64,000 nt of DNA from Sphingomonas sp. (GTDB taxonomy: Bacteria > Pseudomonadota > Alphaproteobacteria > Sphingomonadales > Sphingomonadaceae): positions 1 through 64,000 of the forward strand of contig NZ_JAHBZJ010000008.1 of NCBI RefSeq assembly GCF_019635455.1, in the 5' to 3' direction. The notes beneath the pieces are model-generated. The model did no database searches. It was not told the DNA's origin and was given only the letters and a program-made list of their open reading frames with translations. Positions 26,879 to 35,396 of this stretch are shown piece by piece. How positions within the stretch are numbered: position 1 is the first letter of the stretch; each line of letters begins with the position of its first letter. Both the position numbers and the translations under genes were made by a program.

Positions 26879-27193
26879 TTGGAAACCTTACTCGCGATCA
26901 CCTTCGACATCGTCCAGATCCTGTTGAACGTGTTGTGGTGGATCATCGTCGTCCAGGCGATCCTGTCGATCCTGATCGCGTTCAACGTGATCAACACCTA
27001 TAATGATTTCGTGAGCGCGCTGTGGCGTGGCCTCAACACGCTGACCGAGCCGATCTACCGCCCGATCCGCCGCGTCCTGCCCGATACCGGGCCGATGGAT
27101 TTCGCGCCGTTCGTCGTGCTGATCCTGATCGCGATCATCAATTACGCGGTCATTCCCAATCTCGACGCCGCGCTCGCCAGCCCGCCGATGTGA
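26879..27193 (+). CDS. YggT family membrane protein
   Basis: A 104-residue protein with two hydrophobic helices and the YggT pattern: an N-terminal helix, then LTEPIYRPIRRVLPDTGPMDFAP before the second helix. It begins at a TTG preceded by GGAGGA (26868-26873); no in-frame ATG gives a full protein. YggT proteins have been linked to osmotic or envelope functions in other bacteria, and in actinobacteria and cyanobacteria to division; the role here is unproven. The gene is followed by the DUF167 gene through GTGA overlap, the common yggT-yggU pairing. Confidence 0.88.
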   Translation: METLLAITFDIVQILLNVLWWIIVVQAILSILIAFNVINTYNDFVSALWRGLNTLTEPIYRPIRRVLPDTGPMDFAPFVVLILIAIINYAVIPNLDAALASPPM

Positions 27194-27498
27194 CCCCCTG
27201 GCGCGTCGAACCGGACGGCATCCGCATCGCGGTGCGGGTGACGCCGCGTGCGTCAAAGAATGTGGTGTTGCCCGGCACGGCCGAGCATTTCGCCGCACGG
27301 CTGACCGCGCCGCCGGTCGAGGGGGCGGCCAACGCCGCGCTGATCGCGCTGCTGGGCAAGACGTTCGGCGTGGCGAAGCGCGAGGTGACGCTGATCGCCG
27401 GGGACACGGCGCGGGTGAAACGGCTTTTCGTGCGCGGCGATCCGGAGGTGCTGGCGGGGATCGCGGCAAGACTTTATGGGGCGGGACATGACGGCTGA
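27190..27498 (+). CDS. DUF167 (YggU) family protein
   Basis: About 102 residues from a GTG overlapping the yggT stop. The DUF167 fold is visible in [33 protein letters not shown] and [16 protein letters not shown]. These small proteins are conserved and cytoplasmic, with no proven function. The longer open frame upstream lies inside yggT and is basic junk, so the GTG start is preferred. It overlaps folD by 11 bases. Confidence 0.85.
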   Translation: MTPWRVEPDGIRIAVRVTPRASKNVVLPGTAEHFAARLTAPPVEGAANAALIALLGKTFGVAKREVTLIAGDTARVKRLFVRGDPEVLAGIAARLYGAGHDG

Positions 27499-28363
27499 AC
27501 TGATCGACGGAAAGGCATTCGCGGCGGGGCTGCGCGCGCGGGTCGGCGAACACGCGGCCGCGTTCGAGGCGGCGGCGGGGCGCAAGGCCGGGCTGGCGGT
27601 GGTGCTGGTGGGCGAGGATCCGGCATCGTCGGTTTACGTCCGCAGCAAGGGCAAGGCGACAGTCGCCGCCAACATGGCGAGTTTCGAACATCGCCTGCCG
27701 GCCGGGACCGACCAGGCCGAACTGATCGCGCTGGTCGATCGGCTGAACGCCGATCCGGCGGTGGACGGCATCCTGGTCCAGCTGCCGCTGCCCGGACAGA
27801 TCGATGAACAGGCGGTACTGACACGGATCGACCCGGCCAAGGATGTCGATGGCTTTCACCCGGTCAATGCCGGGCGGCTGGCGACCGGGCTGGAGGGATT
27901 CGTTCCCTGTACCCCGCTGGGTTGCCTGATGCTGCTCGAAGATCAGCTTGGCGACCTGGCGGGCAAGGACGCGGTGGTGATCGGGCGATCGAATATCGTC
28001 GGCAAGCCGATGGCGGCGCTGCTGACCCGGGCGAGCTGCACCGTGACGCTGGCGCATTCGCGGACAAAGGACCTGCCCGGCCATGTCGCGCGCGCCGATA
28101 TCGTCGTCGCGGCGGTGGGGCGCGCCGGCTTCGTCAAGGGCGAATGGCTGAAACCGGGGGCGACGGTGATCGATGTCGGCATCAATCGCGTCGATGGCGC
28201 GCTGACCGGCGATGTCGATTTCGACAGCGCGGCATCGGTGGCCGGCGCGATCACCCCGGTGCCGGGCGGGGTCGGACCGATGACGATCGCATGCCTGTTG
28301 CGCAACACGATCGTCGCCGCGTACCGTAATGCCGGGATTGACCTGGCGAAGGACGCGATCTGA
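27488..28363 (+). CDS. folD: bifunctional methylenetetrahydrofolate dehydrogenase/cyclohydrolase FolD
   Basis: This enzyme interconverts methylene-, methenyl- and formyl-tetrahydrofolate with NADP. About 291 residues; another ATG lies 12 bases upstream (27476) and either may be used. Signatures are [19 protein letters not shown] (with the catalytic Lys of the YxxxK), VQLPLPGQ, and the NADP-binding [14 protein letters not shown] with CTVTLAHS. The C-terminus has the [19 protein letters not shown] segment. It is embedded in a run of overlapping genes: DUF167 before, an uncharacterised protein directly after (TGATG junction). Confidence 0.97.
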   Translation: MTAELIDGKAFAAGLRARVGEHAAAFEAAAGRKAGLAVVLVGEDPASSVYVRSKGKATVAANMASFEHRLPAGTDQAELIALVDRLNADPAVDGILVQLPLPGQIDEQAVLTRIDPAKDVDGFHPVNAGRLATGLEGFVPCTPLGCLMLLEDQLGDLAGKDAVVIGRSNIVGKPMAALLTRASCTVTLAHSRTKDLPGHVARADIVVAAVGRAGFVKGEWLKPGATVIDVGINRVDGALTGDVDFDSAASVAGAITPVPGGVGPMTIACLLRNTIVAAYRNAGIDLAKDAI

Positions 28364-28953
28364 TGTTGAGCGTGCTTGTGCTGGCCCAGGCCATGACCGC
28401 CGTCGATGCCGAGCGCGCGTTCAATCGTGCCGCGCAGATCGAGGGGCAGTGGACCGCGTTCCGCCGCTACGCCGATGACAACGCGGTGATGTTCGTACCC
28501 GAGCAGAAGGATGCGCGGGCTTTTCTGGAGCCGCTCAAGGATCCCCCCATTGCGGTACAATGGTGGCCGGCCGACAGCTTCGTGTCGTGCGACGGCAGCT
28601 TTGCGGTGAACACCGGGCCGTGGGTGCGGCCGGGCGCAAGCGGCTATTTCACCACCGTGTGGAAGCGGCAGGACGATGGCGGCTGGAAGTGGGTCTATGA
28701 CGGCGGCGATACGCTGACCACGCCGCGCGCGTTGCCCGAAACGCCGCGCGTGCGCCGCGCATCCTGTAGCGGCAAGCCCGGCACGACGGAAATTTCCCCC
28801 TATTACGCAATCGGCCGCGGCGCATCGAGGGACGGGACGCTGCGCTGGGGCTGGACCGTGGCGGCGAATGGCGCACGCGTGTTCGACGCCGAACTGTGGA
28901 ACGGCAGCCGGTTTGAGACCGTCGTCAGAGATCGGATCGCCGGACAGCCCTGA
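28363..28953 (+). CDS. NTF2-like/SnoaL-like protein of unknown function
   Basis: This 196-residue protein begins with a weak hydrophobic stretch ([20 protein letters not shown]), which may be a short signal peptide. The pattern FNRAAQIEGQWTAFRRYADDNAVMF, then WWPADSFVSCDGSFAVNTGPW and GYFTTVWKRQDDGGWKWVYD, resembles the NTF2-like (DUF4440/SnoaL) fold common to small bacterial binding or ketosteroid-isomerase-like proteins. A specific role cannot be given. Its ATG overlaps the folD stop by one base. The gene is convergent with ung, with one base between the stops. Confidence 0.65.
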   Translation: MLSVLVLAQAMTAVDAERAFNRAAQIEGQWTAFRRYADDNAVMFVPEQKDARAFLEPLKDPPIAVQWWPADSFVSCDGSFAVNTGPWVRPGASGYFTTVWKRQDDGGWKWVYDGGDTLTTPRALPETPRVRRASCSGKPGTTEISPYYAIGRGASRDGTLRWGWTVAANGARVFDAELWNGSRFETVVRDRIAGQP

Positions 28954-28954
28954 T

Positions 28955-29632
28955 CTACAGTGGCGGCAGCGCCCAGTCGATCGTGCCGCGCCCGTTCGCC
29001 GCGAGGAACGCGTTCGCTTTCGAGAAATGGCGGCAGCCGAAAAACCCGCCATGCGCCGACAGCGGCGAGGGATGCGGCGCGGTGAGAACGAGGTGGCGAT
29101 CGTCCACCGCCTGTGCCTTGCGGCGCGCATGGCTGCCCCAGAGCAGGAACACCACCGGGTCGGGCAGCGCGTTGACATGCGCGACGATCGCGTCGGTGAA
29201 CCGTTCCCAGCCCCGCCCCTGATGCGAGGCGGCCTGTCCCATCTCCACCGTCAGCACGTTGTTGAGCAACAGCACTCCCTGCCGCGCCCAATGTTCGAGG
29301 AACCCGTGCCGCGCCGGCGGGATGCCGAGATCGCTCTGCATCTCCTTGTAGATGTTGACCAGGCTGGGCGGCACGCGCACGCCCGGCTGGACGGAGAAGC
29401 ACAGGCCATGCGCCTGCCCTTCGCCATGATAGGGGTCCTGTCCCAGGATCACGACGCGCACGTCGCCGGGCGGGGTAAGGTCGAGCGCGCGGAACCAGTT
29501 GCGGCCACGCGGGAAGATGCGCTTGCCCGCCGCCTTTTCCGCGACCAGAAATGCGCGCAAATCCGCCATGTAGGGCGCGTCGAACTGCCCGCGAAGCGGT
29601 TCGAGCCATTCGGGGTGCAGATGGACCGTCAT
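28955..29632 (-). CDS. ung: uracil-DNA glycosylase, family 1 (Ung)
   Basis: A 225-residue base-excision repair enzyme that removes uracil from DNA. The catalytic GQDPYH loop includes Asp66, and the Leu/His loop is [13 protein letters not shown] with His187. The uracil-binding [22 protein letters not shown] segment is also present. The start is an ATG at 29632. This is the second uracil-acting protein of the window, since a UdgX-type protein is encoded at 61874. It is divergent from csaA. Confidence 0.97.
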   Translation of the reverse strand: MTVHLHPEWLEPLRGQFDAPYMADLRAFLVAEKAAGKRIFPRGRNWFRALDLTPPGDVRVVILGQDPYHGEGQAHGLCFSVQPGVRVPPSLVNIYKEMQSDLGIPPARHGFLEHWARQGVLLLNNVLTVEMGQAASHQGRGWERFTDAIVAHVNALPDPVVFLLWGSHARRKAQAVDDRHLVLTAPHPSPLSAHGGFFGCRHFSKANAFLAANGRGTIDWALPPL

Positions 29633-29678
29633 CGTTTGGGGACTGGGCGATGGCGGGCGGACCTGTCAATGCGCGCCG

Positions 29679-30050
29679 ATGCACATGGCCCATGACAGCA
29701 CCGCGCCCGCCGCGCCCGAAATCAGGTTCGACCAGTTTCTGGCGGTCGATATCCGCATCGGCACGATCATCGCCGCCGATCCCTTTCCACAGGCGCGCAA
29801 GCCGGCGTTCATCCTGACGATCGATTTCGGCCCGGCGATCGGCGTCAAGCGTTCATCGGCACAGATCACCGAACATTATGCGTGCGACGACCTGCCCGGA
29901 CGGCAGGTGGCGGCGGTGGTCAATTTTCCGCCGCGCCAGATCGGGCCGATGATGTCCGAAGTGCTGACGCTGGGCTTTCCCGATGCGGATGGAAAGGTGG
30001 TGCTGATGGGACCGAGCGAACCGGTACCGAACGGCGGCCGGCTGTTCTGA
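29679..30050 (+). CDS. csaA: CsaA-type tRNA-binding-domain protein
   Basis: A 123-residue protein that is a single tRNA-binding (OB-fold) domain: FDQFLAVDIRIGTIIAADPF, then ITEHYACDDLPGRQVAAVVNFPPRQIG. CsaA was described as a secretion-related chaperone in Bacillus and binds tRNA-like or peptide ligands; its role in alphaproteobacteria is not settled. In-frame ATG codons at 29679 and 29688 are both possible starts. It follows ung across a short divergent gap. Confidence 0.88.
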   Translation: MHMAHDSTAPAAPEIRFDQFLAVDIRIGTIIAADPFPQARKPAFILTIDFGPAIGVKRSSAQITEHYACDDLPGRQVAAVVNFPPRQIGPMMSEVLTLGFPDADGKVVLMGPSEPVPNGGRLF

Positions 30051-30140
30051 TTCGTCGCAAATGCGCGCGCCCGCCCTTGCCATTGCCGGCGCACTAGGCA
30101 AATCTCGTGCCATCCACGCACCGCTTTTCAGGAGGCACGC

Positions 30141-30656
30141 TTGCTTCGCTCCACGACTTTCATCGGCGCGCTCGCGCTCACCGCGACGGCGATGTCGGCG
30201 CCGGCATTCGCCCAGCGGCTCGGCACGCCGACCCATTCGATGAACAATCCCGACCGCGACGAACCCGCCAAGCCCAAGGCAGAGGGGACGCCGGAATCCG
30301 AGCCGACCGGCGCGGCGATCCAGTCGGTGGAGATCAAGGCGGGCGAGAAAAAGGTGCTGCTGGCGATGGCCGGCGACGATGGCGCGACGATGGTTCATCT
30401 GGCGGACGGCCCGATGAAGCGGACGGCGATCATCACGGCGACGCTGACGGTGAAGGGATCGACCAGCACGCTGAAGGTCGCCAATGCGAGCGGCGGCACG
30501 TTCGACTATACGATCGAGGGCGATCCCAGCGGCGCCGGCAAATGGGCGGCCGCGGGCGAAGCGTCGGTCAAGGACCGGCAGACGTCGAGCACCGATTATC
30601 AGGTCGAGCTGAAGGCGGTGCGGCTGAGCGGATTCAAGTTCACCAAGAAGAAATAG
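30141..30656 (+). CDS. secreted protein of unknown function
   Basis: This 171-residue protein starts at a TTG five bases after GGAGG (30131-30135). It has a signal peptide (MLRSTTFIGALALTATAMSAPAFA), then a charged, Pro-rich linker (residues about 30-55), and a C-terminal beta-rich part with AAIQSVEIKAGEKKVLLAMAG and a basic KFTKKK end. I do not recognise a family. It is probably periplasmic. The gap before it (30051-30140) shows no clear promoter. Confidence 0.6.
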   Translation: MLRSTTFIGALALTATAMSAPAFAQRLGTPTHSMNNPDRDEPAKPKAEGTPESEPTGAAIQSVEIKAGEKKVLLAMAGDDGATMVHLADGPMKRTAIITATLTVKGSTSTLKVANASGGTFDYTIEGDPSGAGKWAAAGEASVKDRQTSSTDYQVELKAVRLSGFKFTKKK

Positions 30657-30690
30657 CGGCCCGGTCCCGGCGCATGCGGCGCCGCGCCGA

Positions 30691-30727
30691 TTGCTCATAT
30701 GTTGCTCAGGTCGCGCTCATGACGCGC
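30691..30727 (+). promoter_or_regulatory. conserved upstream motif with three 11-bp-spaced GCTCA repeats
   Basis: GCTCA occurs at 30693, 30704 and 30715, an exact 11-bp period. The core block TTGCTCAG, six variable bases, CTCATGACGCGC (30702-30727) is repeated upstream of the paralogous gene at 10887, with the same six-base spacing. It ends 49 bases before the downstream ATG. This looks like a direct-repeat site for a response-regulator-type activator. Confidence 0.55.
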
Positions 30728-30776
30728 GGCGGGGCCGGCGCGTAGCTCCTTCGTCATCCCTGACGGAGGAAGGACG

Positions 30777-31331
30777 ATGATCGATCGAATTGAGAGCGGA
30801 CGTGGCTGGCGCATCATGCGCTGGACGGCCACGGCCGGCCTGTTGCTGATCCCGGCGGTCGCCATGCGCTTTACCGTCGAGGTGCGCTGGAGCGCCGCCG
30901 ACTTCGCGGTCATGGCGCTGCCGCTCGCCGGGGCGATGGGCGGATATGAGCTGTTGATCCGAAGCGGCGCGGACGGCCTGTACCGCGCCGGCGCTGCGAT
31001 CACCGCCACCGGCCTGTTCCTGCTGGTCTGGATCGCCATGGCGGTCGGCATCGTCGGGGACGCGGGCAACGCCGCCAACCTGATGTTCGCGCTGGTGGTC
31101 GCAACCATCGTCGGCGGCGCGATCGCCCTGCGCGGCTCGATGACGGGGATGACGCATACGCTGATCGCGGCGGCGGGCGTTCAGCTGACGCTCGGCATCG
31201 TGGCGCTGGCCGGCGGGATGGGGCGCGAGGGCGCGGGCTGGCCGGACGATGTGATCGCGCTGACCGGCATGTTCACCGCATGCTGGCTGATCGCCGCGCT
31301 GGCGTTCCGTACCGCCGGACGACGGGCATGA
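30777..31331 (+). CDS. membrane protein of unknown function, paralogue of the gene at 10887
   Basis: This 184-residue protein has about six hydrophobic helices and short loops, so it is probably an inner-membrane protein. The ATG at 30777 follows GGAGGAAGG. No family is recognised. Its second half aligns with the smaller protein at 10887-11255 (see the IVGDAGNAAN segment near residue 90), and the N-terminal half has no counterpart there. The same 5' motif precedes both genes. A 45-residue open frame overlaps its stop by ATGA and may be a partner. Confidence 0.68.
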   Translation: MIDRIESGRGWRIMRWTATAGLLLIPAVAMRFTVEVRWSAADFAVMALPLAGAMGGYELLIRSGADGLYRAGAAITATGLFLLVWIAMAVGIVGDAGNAANLMFALVVATIVGGAIALRGSMTGMTHTLIAAAGVQLTLGIVALAGGMGREGAGWPDDVIALTGMFTACWLIAALAFRTAGRRA

Positions 31332-31465
31332 GCGCCCCCACGCCGCCGCCGAGAGATGCGCGCGCACAGCCCGACCCGGACGCGGCCAACACCCTGTTCG
31401 ACCGGATCCACCGCTCCCCGCGCATCCCCGATCGCTATGCCGCGTGGCGGACGGTGAGCAGATAA
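31328..31465 (+). CDS. small hypothetical protein (45 aa)
   Basis: A short frame starting at the ATGA overlap with the preceding membrane protein gene. It is Arg/Pro-rich and ends RIPDRYAAWRTVSR. Third positions are strongly G/C-rich, like those of real genes here. Its last 31 bases overlap the 3' end of the convergent ubiG gene, which lowers the confidence. Nothing about function can be said. Confidence 0.4.
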   Translation: MSAPTPPPRDARAQPDPDAANTLFDRIHRSPRIPDRYAAWRTVSR

Positions 31466-32172
31466 TTGAGGCTGTCGTCGGCCGAGAGGTGGAAGCCCGC
31501 GCCCGGAGAGAAGGACAGCCCGCGCCGGTCGGTCACCCGAAGCCCGGCCGCGACCAGCATCTCCTCCAGCTCATCGGGCGTGAGGAAGCGATCATGGTCA
31601 TGGGTGCCGCGCGGGATCATCCCCAGCCCCTCCCCGACCGTGATCATCGCGAGGCGCGAGAGCGGGGTGCGGTTGGGGGTGGAGAGGATCATCAGGCCGT
31701 CAGAGGCCAGCGCGGCGGCCAGCCCCGTAACGAAGGCCGCCGGATCGGCGACATGCTCGATCACCTCCATCGACGTGACGAGATCGAACCGGCGGCCGGC
31801 GGTCAGCGTCTCGAACTCTCCGGCCAGATAGTCGATGTCGAGACCGGCAGCGGCGGCATGCGCGCGCGCCGCGCCGATATTCTCGGGCGCCGCATCGACT
31901 CCGGTGACGCGGGCGCCGAGCCGGGCGAGCGGTTCGCACAACAATCCCGCGCCACAGCCGACATCGAGCGCGGACCGGCCCGCCAGCGGCGCGAAACCGG
32001 CCGGATCGCCGCCCCAATGCGCATCGATCGCCTCCCGGATATAGCGCAGCCGGGGCGGGTTCAGCCGGTGCAGCATCGCCGACGCCCCCTTCGGGTCCCA
32101 CCAGTCCGCCGCCAGCCGCCCGAAATGCTCAGCTTCGCGGGGGTCAATCGTAGCTTTGCTTGTCATTGCCAT
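31435..32172 (-). CDS. ubiG: ubiquinone biosynthesis O-methyltransferase UbiG
   Basis: This 245-residue SAM-dependent enzyme carries out two O-methylations in ubiquinone synthesis. The motifs are DPREAEHFGRLAADWWDPKG at the N-terminus, the SAM-binding DVGCGAGLLCEPLARLG and ITSMEVIEHV-type SMEVIEHVADP. An ATG six bases in (32166) may also serve as start. It is divergent from lysC with 47 bases between the starts, the arrangement commonly seen in alphaproteobacteria. Ubiquinone is also the target of the COQ7-type enzyme at 57568. Confidence 0.95.
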   Translation of the reverse strand: MAMTSKATIDPREAEHFGRLAADWWDPKGASAMLHRLNPPRLRYIREAIDAHWGGDPAGFAPLAGRSALDVGCGAGLLCEPLARLGARVTGVDAAPENIGAARAHAAAAGLDIDYLAGEFETLTAGRRFDLVTSMEVIEHVADPAAFVTGLAAALASDGLMILSTPNRTPLSRLAMITVGEGLGMIPRGTHDHDRFLTPDELEEMLVAAGLRVTDRRGLSFSPGAGFHLSADDSLNYLLTVRHAA

Positions 32173-32219
32173 CCCCCCCTCCTATCAGCGCCCCCGCAAC
32201 GACCCAAGGGGCGGAATCA

Positions 32220-33494
32220 ATGGCGCGGATTGTGATGAAGTTCGGTGGCACGTCGATGGCGGGCATCGAGCGGATTCGCAACGTCGCCGAACGCGTGAAG
32301 CGCGAATGGGAGGCGGGCCACCAGGTGGCGGTGGTGGTGTCCGCGATGGCGGGCGAAACCGACCGGCTGGTCGGCTTTTGCAAGGAAGCCTCGCCGCTCT
32401 ACGACCTGCGCGAATATGACGTCGTGGTTTCCGCCGGGGAACAGGTGACCAGCGGATTGCTGGCGATCACGCTCCAGGCGATCGGCGTGCCGGCGCGCAG
32501 CTGGCTCGGCTGGCAGCTGCCGGTCCACACCAGCAGCGCGCATGCCAGCGCGCGGATCGGATCGATCGACACCGACGCGCTGAACGCCAGCCTGGCCGAC
32601 GGCAAAGTCGCGGTGGTGCCGGGATTTCAGGGGCTGGCCGACGACAATCGCGTCACCACGCTGGGTCGGGGCGGATCGGATACCAGTGCGGTCGCGGTGG
32701 CGGCGGCGATGAAGGCGGACCGGTGCGACATCTATACCGATGTGGACGGCGTCTACACGACCGATCCCCGTATCGTTCCGCGCGCGCGCAAGCTGGGCAA
32801 GGTCACCTATGAGGAGATGCTCGAGCTGGCGAGCGTGGGGGCGAAGGTGCTTCAGACCCGCTCGGTCGGACTGGCGATGAAGGAGGGGGTGCGCGTGCGC
32901 GTGCTGTCCTCGTTCGAGGAGCATCAGGAAGACGACAGGCGCGACGACGCCGGGCATCGCGGCACGCTGATCGTCGGCGAAGAGGAGATTGAGGACGTGG
33001 AACGCCAGCTGATCACGGGAATCGCGCACGACCGGAACGAGGCCAAGGTGACGCTGACCGACGTGCCGGACCGTCCGGGCGCGGTCGCGCACATCTTTGG
33101 CCCGCTGGCCGAGGCGGGGATCAACGTCGATATGATCGTCCAGAATATCGCCCATGCGACCGGATCGACCGACGTGACCTTCACGGTTCCGCGCGCCGAA
33201 CTGGCCCGCGCGCTGGACGTCCTGGAAAAGCAGAAGGGACCGATCGGCTTCGACCGGCTGATCCACGACGCGAAAGTGGCGAAGATCAGCGTCGTCGGCG
33301 TCGGCATGCGCAGCCATGCCGGTGTCGCCGCGACGATGTTCGACACGCTGGCCGAACGGCGCATCAACATCCTCGCCATCACCACGAGCGAGATCAAGGT
33401 CAGCGTGCTGATCCATGAGGACGAGACCGAACTGGCGGTGCGCGTGCTGCACACCGCCTATGGCCTGGACGCGCCGGAGGAAGCGGCGGCCTGA
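32220..33494 (+). CDS. lysC: aspartate kinase
   Basis: This 424-residue enzyme phosphorylates aspartate, the entry to lysine, threonine and methionine synthesis. KFGGTSMAG at the N-terminus binds ATP, and VVVSAMAGETDRL follows. Two ACT domains in the last 160 residues (GITGIAHDRNEAKVTLTDVPDRPGA and VVGVGMRSHAGVA regions) give lysine/threonine feedback. The ATG at 32220 is preferred over an upstream in-frame codon that would add 20 residues. No downstream partner is obvious; the neighbour is convergent. Confidence 0.96.
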   Translation: MARIVMKFGGTSMAGIERIRNVAERVKREWEAGHQVAVVVSAMAGETDRLVGFCKEASPLYDLREYDVVVSAGEQVTSGLLAITLQAIGVPARSWLGWQLPVHTSSAHASARIGSIDTDALNASLADGKVAVVPGFQGLADDNRVTTLGRGGSDTSAVAVAAAMKADRCDIYTDVDGVYTTDPRIVPRARKLGKVTYEEMLELASVGAKVLQTRSVGLAMKEGVRVRVLSSFEEHQEDDRRDDAGHRGTLIVGEEEIEDVERQLITGIAHDRNEAKVTLTDVPDRPGAVAHIFGPLAEAGINVDMIVQNIAHATGSTDVTFTVPRAELARALDVLEKQKGPIGFDRLIHDAKVAKISVVGVGMRSHAGVAATMFDTLAERRINILAITTSEIKVSVLIHEDETELAVRVLHTAYGLDAPEEAAA

Positions 33495-33514
33495 ACCGGC
33501 GGTCGGCGCGCCGG

Positions 33515-34321
33515 TCAGCTCAGCCTGAGCGCGGCCGCCACGCCGAAATGATCGGACGGATATTCGCCATCTGTCGGCACGTCGCCGATGCGGTGCGCCG
33601 GACCGATCGCGAAACGCCCCGGATCGGCAAGGATATGGTCGATGATGCGCGGCGCATGGCCCCGCGCCTCGACCAGCGTCGTGCGCACCGAGGGCGGAAG
33701 CGGGGCCGGCACCAGGCCGCGCTGGCGCAGGGGGGCCAGCCCCGGATCGGCGAGCGGCGCATTGAAATCGCCCATTACCACCAGCGGCGTACCGTCGGCG
33801 GGCAGCCAGGCGAGCAGATCGCGCACCTGCTGCGCGCGGACCGCCGCGGCATCGGGCTGCCACGCCAGATGGGTAACGACGATATCGACGGGCGTCCCGG
33901 CACGCGCGACGCGGACCCGGATCGCGGTGCGATAATCGGACAGTGGCGCCAGCTTTCGCGTATCCGCCGACAGGACCGGCAAACGGGTCAGCACCGCATT
34001 GCCATAGCGGTTCGCCGCATCCGGCGGCGAGGTGGACATGAAGGTCACGCGATAGCCGCCCAGCGCCGCCGCGATCGTTTCGGCCTGGTTGGGCAAGCGC
34101 TTGCGACCGTCCTGCAACACTTCCTGAAGCCCGATCACATCTGCGTCGGCAGCGCGCAACGCGGCGACCAGCAGCGGCAGGCGCGCCGCCCAGTCGCCGG
34201 CATCGTGCCAGATGTTGAACGTGGCGAGACGCAGCAGCGCGCGGGGTGCGGCGGGACGCGGCGCACAGGCGGCCAGCGGCGCCATGCCGGCGACGGCGAG
34301 CAGGGAACGGCGATCGATCAT
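33515..34321 (-). CDS. endonuclease/exonuclease/phosphatase family lipoprotein
   Basis: A 268-residue protein with a lipoprotein-type leader (LLAVAGMAPLAACAP, cysteine in the LAAC lipobox), so probably anchored in a membrane on the periplasmic side. The catalytic pattern of the EEP family is present: TFNIWHD, GLQEVLQD (metal-binding Glu), GDFNAP and SDHFGV (catalytic His). Substrates of this fold include nucleic acids, inositol phosphates and lipids; the export signal argues against DNA repair. The stop is 10 bases from yjbQ. Confidence 0.85.
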   Translation of the reverse strand: MIDRRSLLAVAGMAPLAACAPRPAAPRALLRLATFNIWHDAGDWAARLPLLVAALRAADADVIGLQEVLQDGRKRLPNQAETIAAALGGYRVTFMSTSPPDAANRYGNAVLTRLPVLSADTRKLAPLSDYRTAIRVRVARAGTPVDIVVTHLAWQPDAAAVRAQQVRDLLAWLPADGTPLVVMGDFNAPLADPGLAPLRQRGLVPAPLPPSVRTTLVEARGHAPRIIDHILADPGRFAIGPAHRIGDVPTDGEYPSDHFGVAAALRLS

Positions 34322-34330
34322 CCCCGATCC

Positions 34331-34783
34331 CTAACCGCCCCGGTCATGGTCGCCAAGCGCCCGCCAGGCCTCGCCGATCAGGTGCAGCGCGATCTGCCGG
34401 CGATGCGGCATCCGGCGATGTTCGAACAGATAGATGCCCTGCCACGTACCGAGCACCGGCGCGCCGTTCGCGACCGGAATCGAAAGCGAAACGGCGGTGA
34501 TCGCGGCGCGCAGGTGCGCCGGCATGTCGTCGGCGCCCTCATCGTCATGTTCATAGCCGGCGCGTTCCGGCGCCAGGGCCGCGAACCAGCGTTCGAGATC
34601 GCGGCGGGCGGCGGGCGCCGCATTTTCCTGGATCAGCAGCGAGCAGCTGGTGTGGCGCACGAACAGGGTGAGCAGACCGGTGGCGAGGCCCGTCCCCGTC
34701 ACCCACGCGCGCACCGGGTGCGTGACGTCGTGCAGCCCCGGGCCGGGCGTGGCGATGGTGAGTTCGCCGGCATGCTGGCGCAT
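34331..34783 (-). CDS. YjbQ family protein (secondary thiamine-phosphate synthase-like)
   Basis: A 150-residue protein of the PF01894-type fold. The GEAW-containing C-terminus and the RHTSCSLLIQENA and GTWQGIYLFEHRR segments are characteristic. Some members complement thiamine-phosphate synthase mutants, but the cellular function is uncertain. The start at 34783 follows AAAGGAG; much longer frames upstream lie within the divergent lipoprotein gene and are antisense to it. It ends 10 bases before the EEP lipoprotein gene. Confidence 0.9.
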   Translation of the reverse strand: MRQHAGELTIATPGPGLHDVTHPVRAWVTGTGLATGLLTLFVRHTSCSLLIQENAAPAARRDLERWFAALAPERAGYEHDDEGADDMPAHLRAAITAVSLSIPVANGAPVLGTWQGIYLFEHRRMPHRRQIALHLIGEAWRALGDHDRGG

Positions 34784-34841
34784 CGTCGCTCCTTTCACCG
34801 GCTGGACCGGCACCGCATCGACGGATACGCGTTGGGACGAC

Positions 34842-35348
34842 ATGCGCAACCTTTGCTCCGCCCTGCTCGCCGCGACGCTGGCCGCCTGTTCGCCCGCACC
34901 GCAGGCGCCAACCGCCAATGAAGCGACTCCGGCCGGCACGCCGGCGCCGGTGATCCCGGCGCCCCGCCCCACACTCGGCACGATCACGCTCGATCCGGTC
35001 GGCGAGGCCGCGACCGGCGTGCTGAAGGGTGAACTGCGCTGCGCATTCCTGAGCGAGCAGGGCGTGCTGCTGTTCGCCGCAGCGGGCGACGCCGATCCCG
35101 CGAGCCATGCGACGGCGGTGGTGGCGCGCGCCGGCACGCCGGTCGCGCTGCGCGCCGATGCGACCGGCGGGTTCGATGCGATGCGCCAGGGCGGCGGCTT
35201 TGCCGGGGGCGGCCTGCGCATTTCGCTGACGCGCGGCGCCGACCGGGCGACGGGCCATGAGGGATCGAGCCACGCGGCGACGCTGTCGATCGAGGGCGCG
35301 GGCATGGCGCCGGCCGCCATCGACGGCATCTGGGAATGCGGTCCCTGA
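34842..35348 (+). CDS. lipoprotein of unknown function
   Basis: This 168-residue protein has a lipoprotein leader (RNLCSALLAATLAACSP, lipobox LAAC) followed by a Pro/Ala-rich linker. The soluble part has RCAFLSEQGVLLFAAAGD and LRISLTRGADRATGHEGSSH, ending IDGIWECGP. No family is recognised. The start at 34842 gives a clean signal sequence, unlike the longer frame upstream. It is divergent from yjbQ and upstream of a nitronate monooxygenase-like gene. Confidence 0.65.
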   Translation: MRNLCSALLAATLAACSPAPQAPTANEATPAGTPAPVIPAPRPTLGTITLDPVGEAATGVLKGELRCAFLSEQGVLLFAAAGDADPASHATAVVARAGTPVALRADATGGFDAMRQGGGFAGGGLRISLTRGADRATGHEGSSHAATLSIEGAGMAPAAIDGIWECGP

Positions 35349-35396
35349 TCGCGCCGACGCTTGCACATCCGCCGATCCCGGCGCTAGGGCCGGGCG

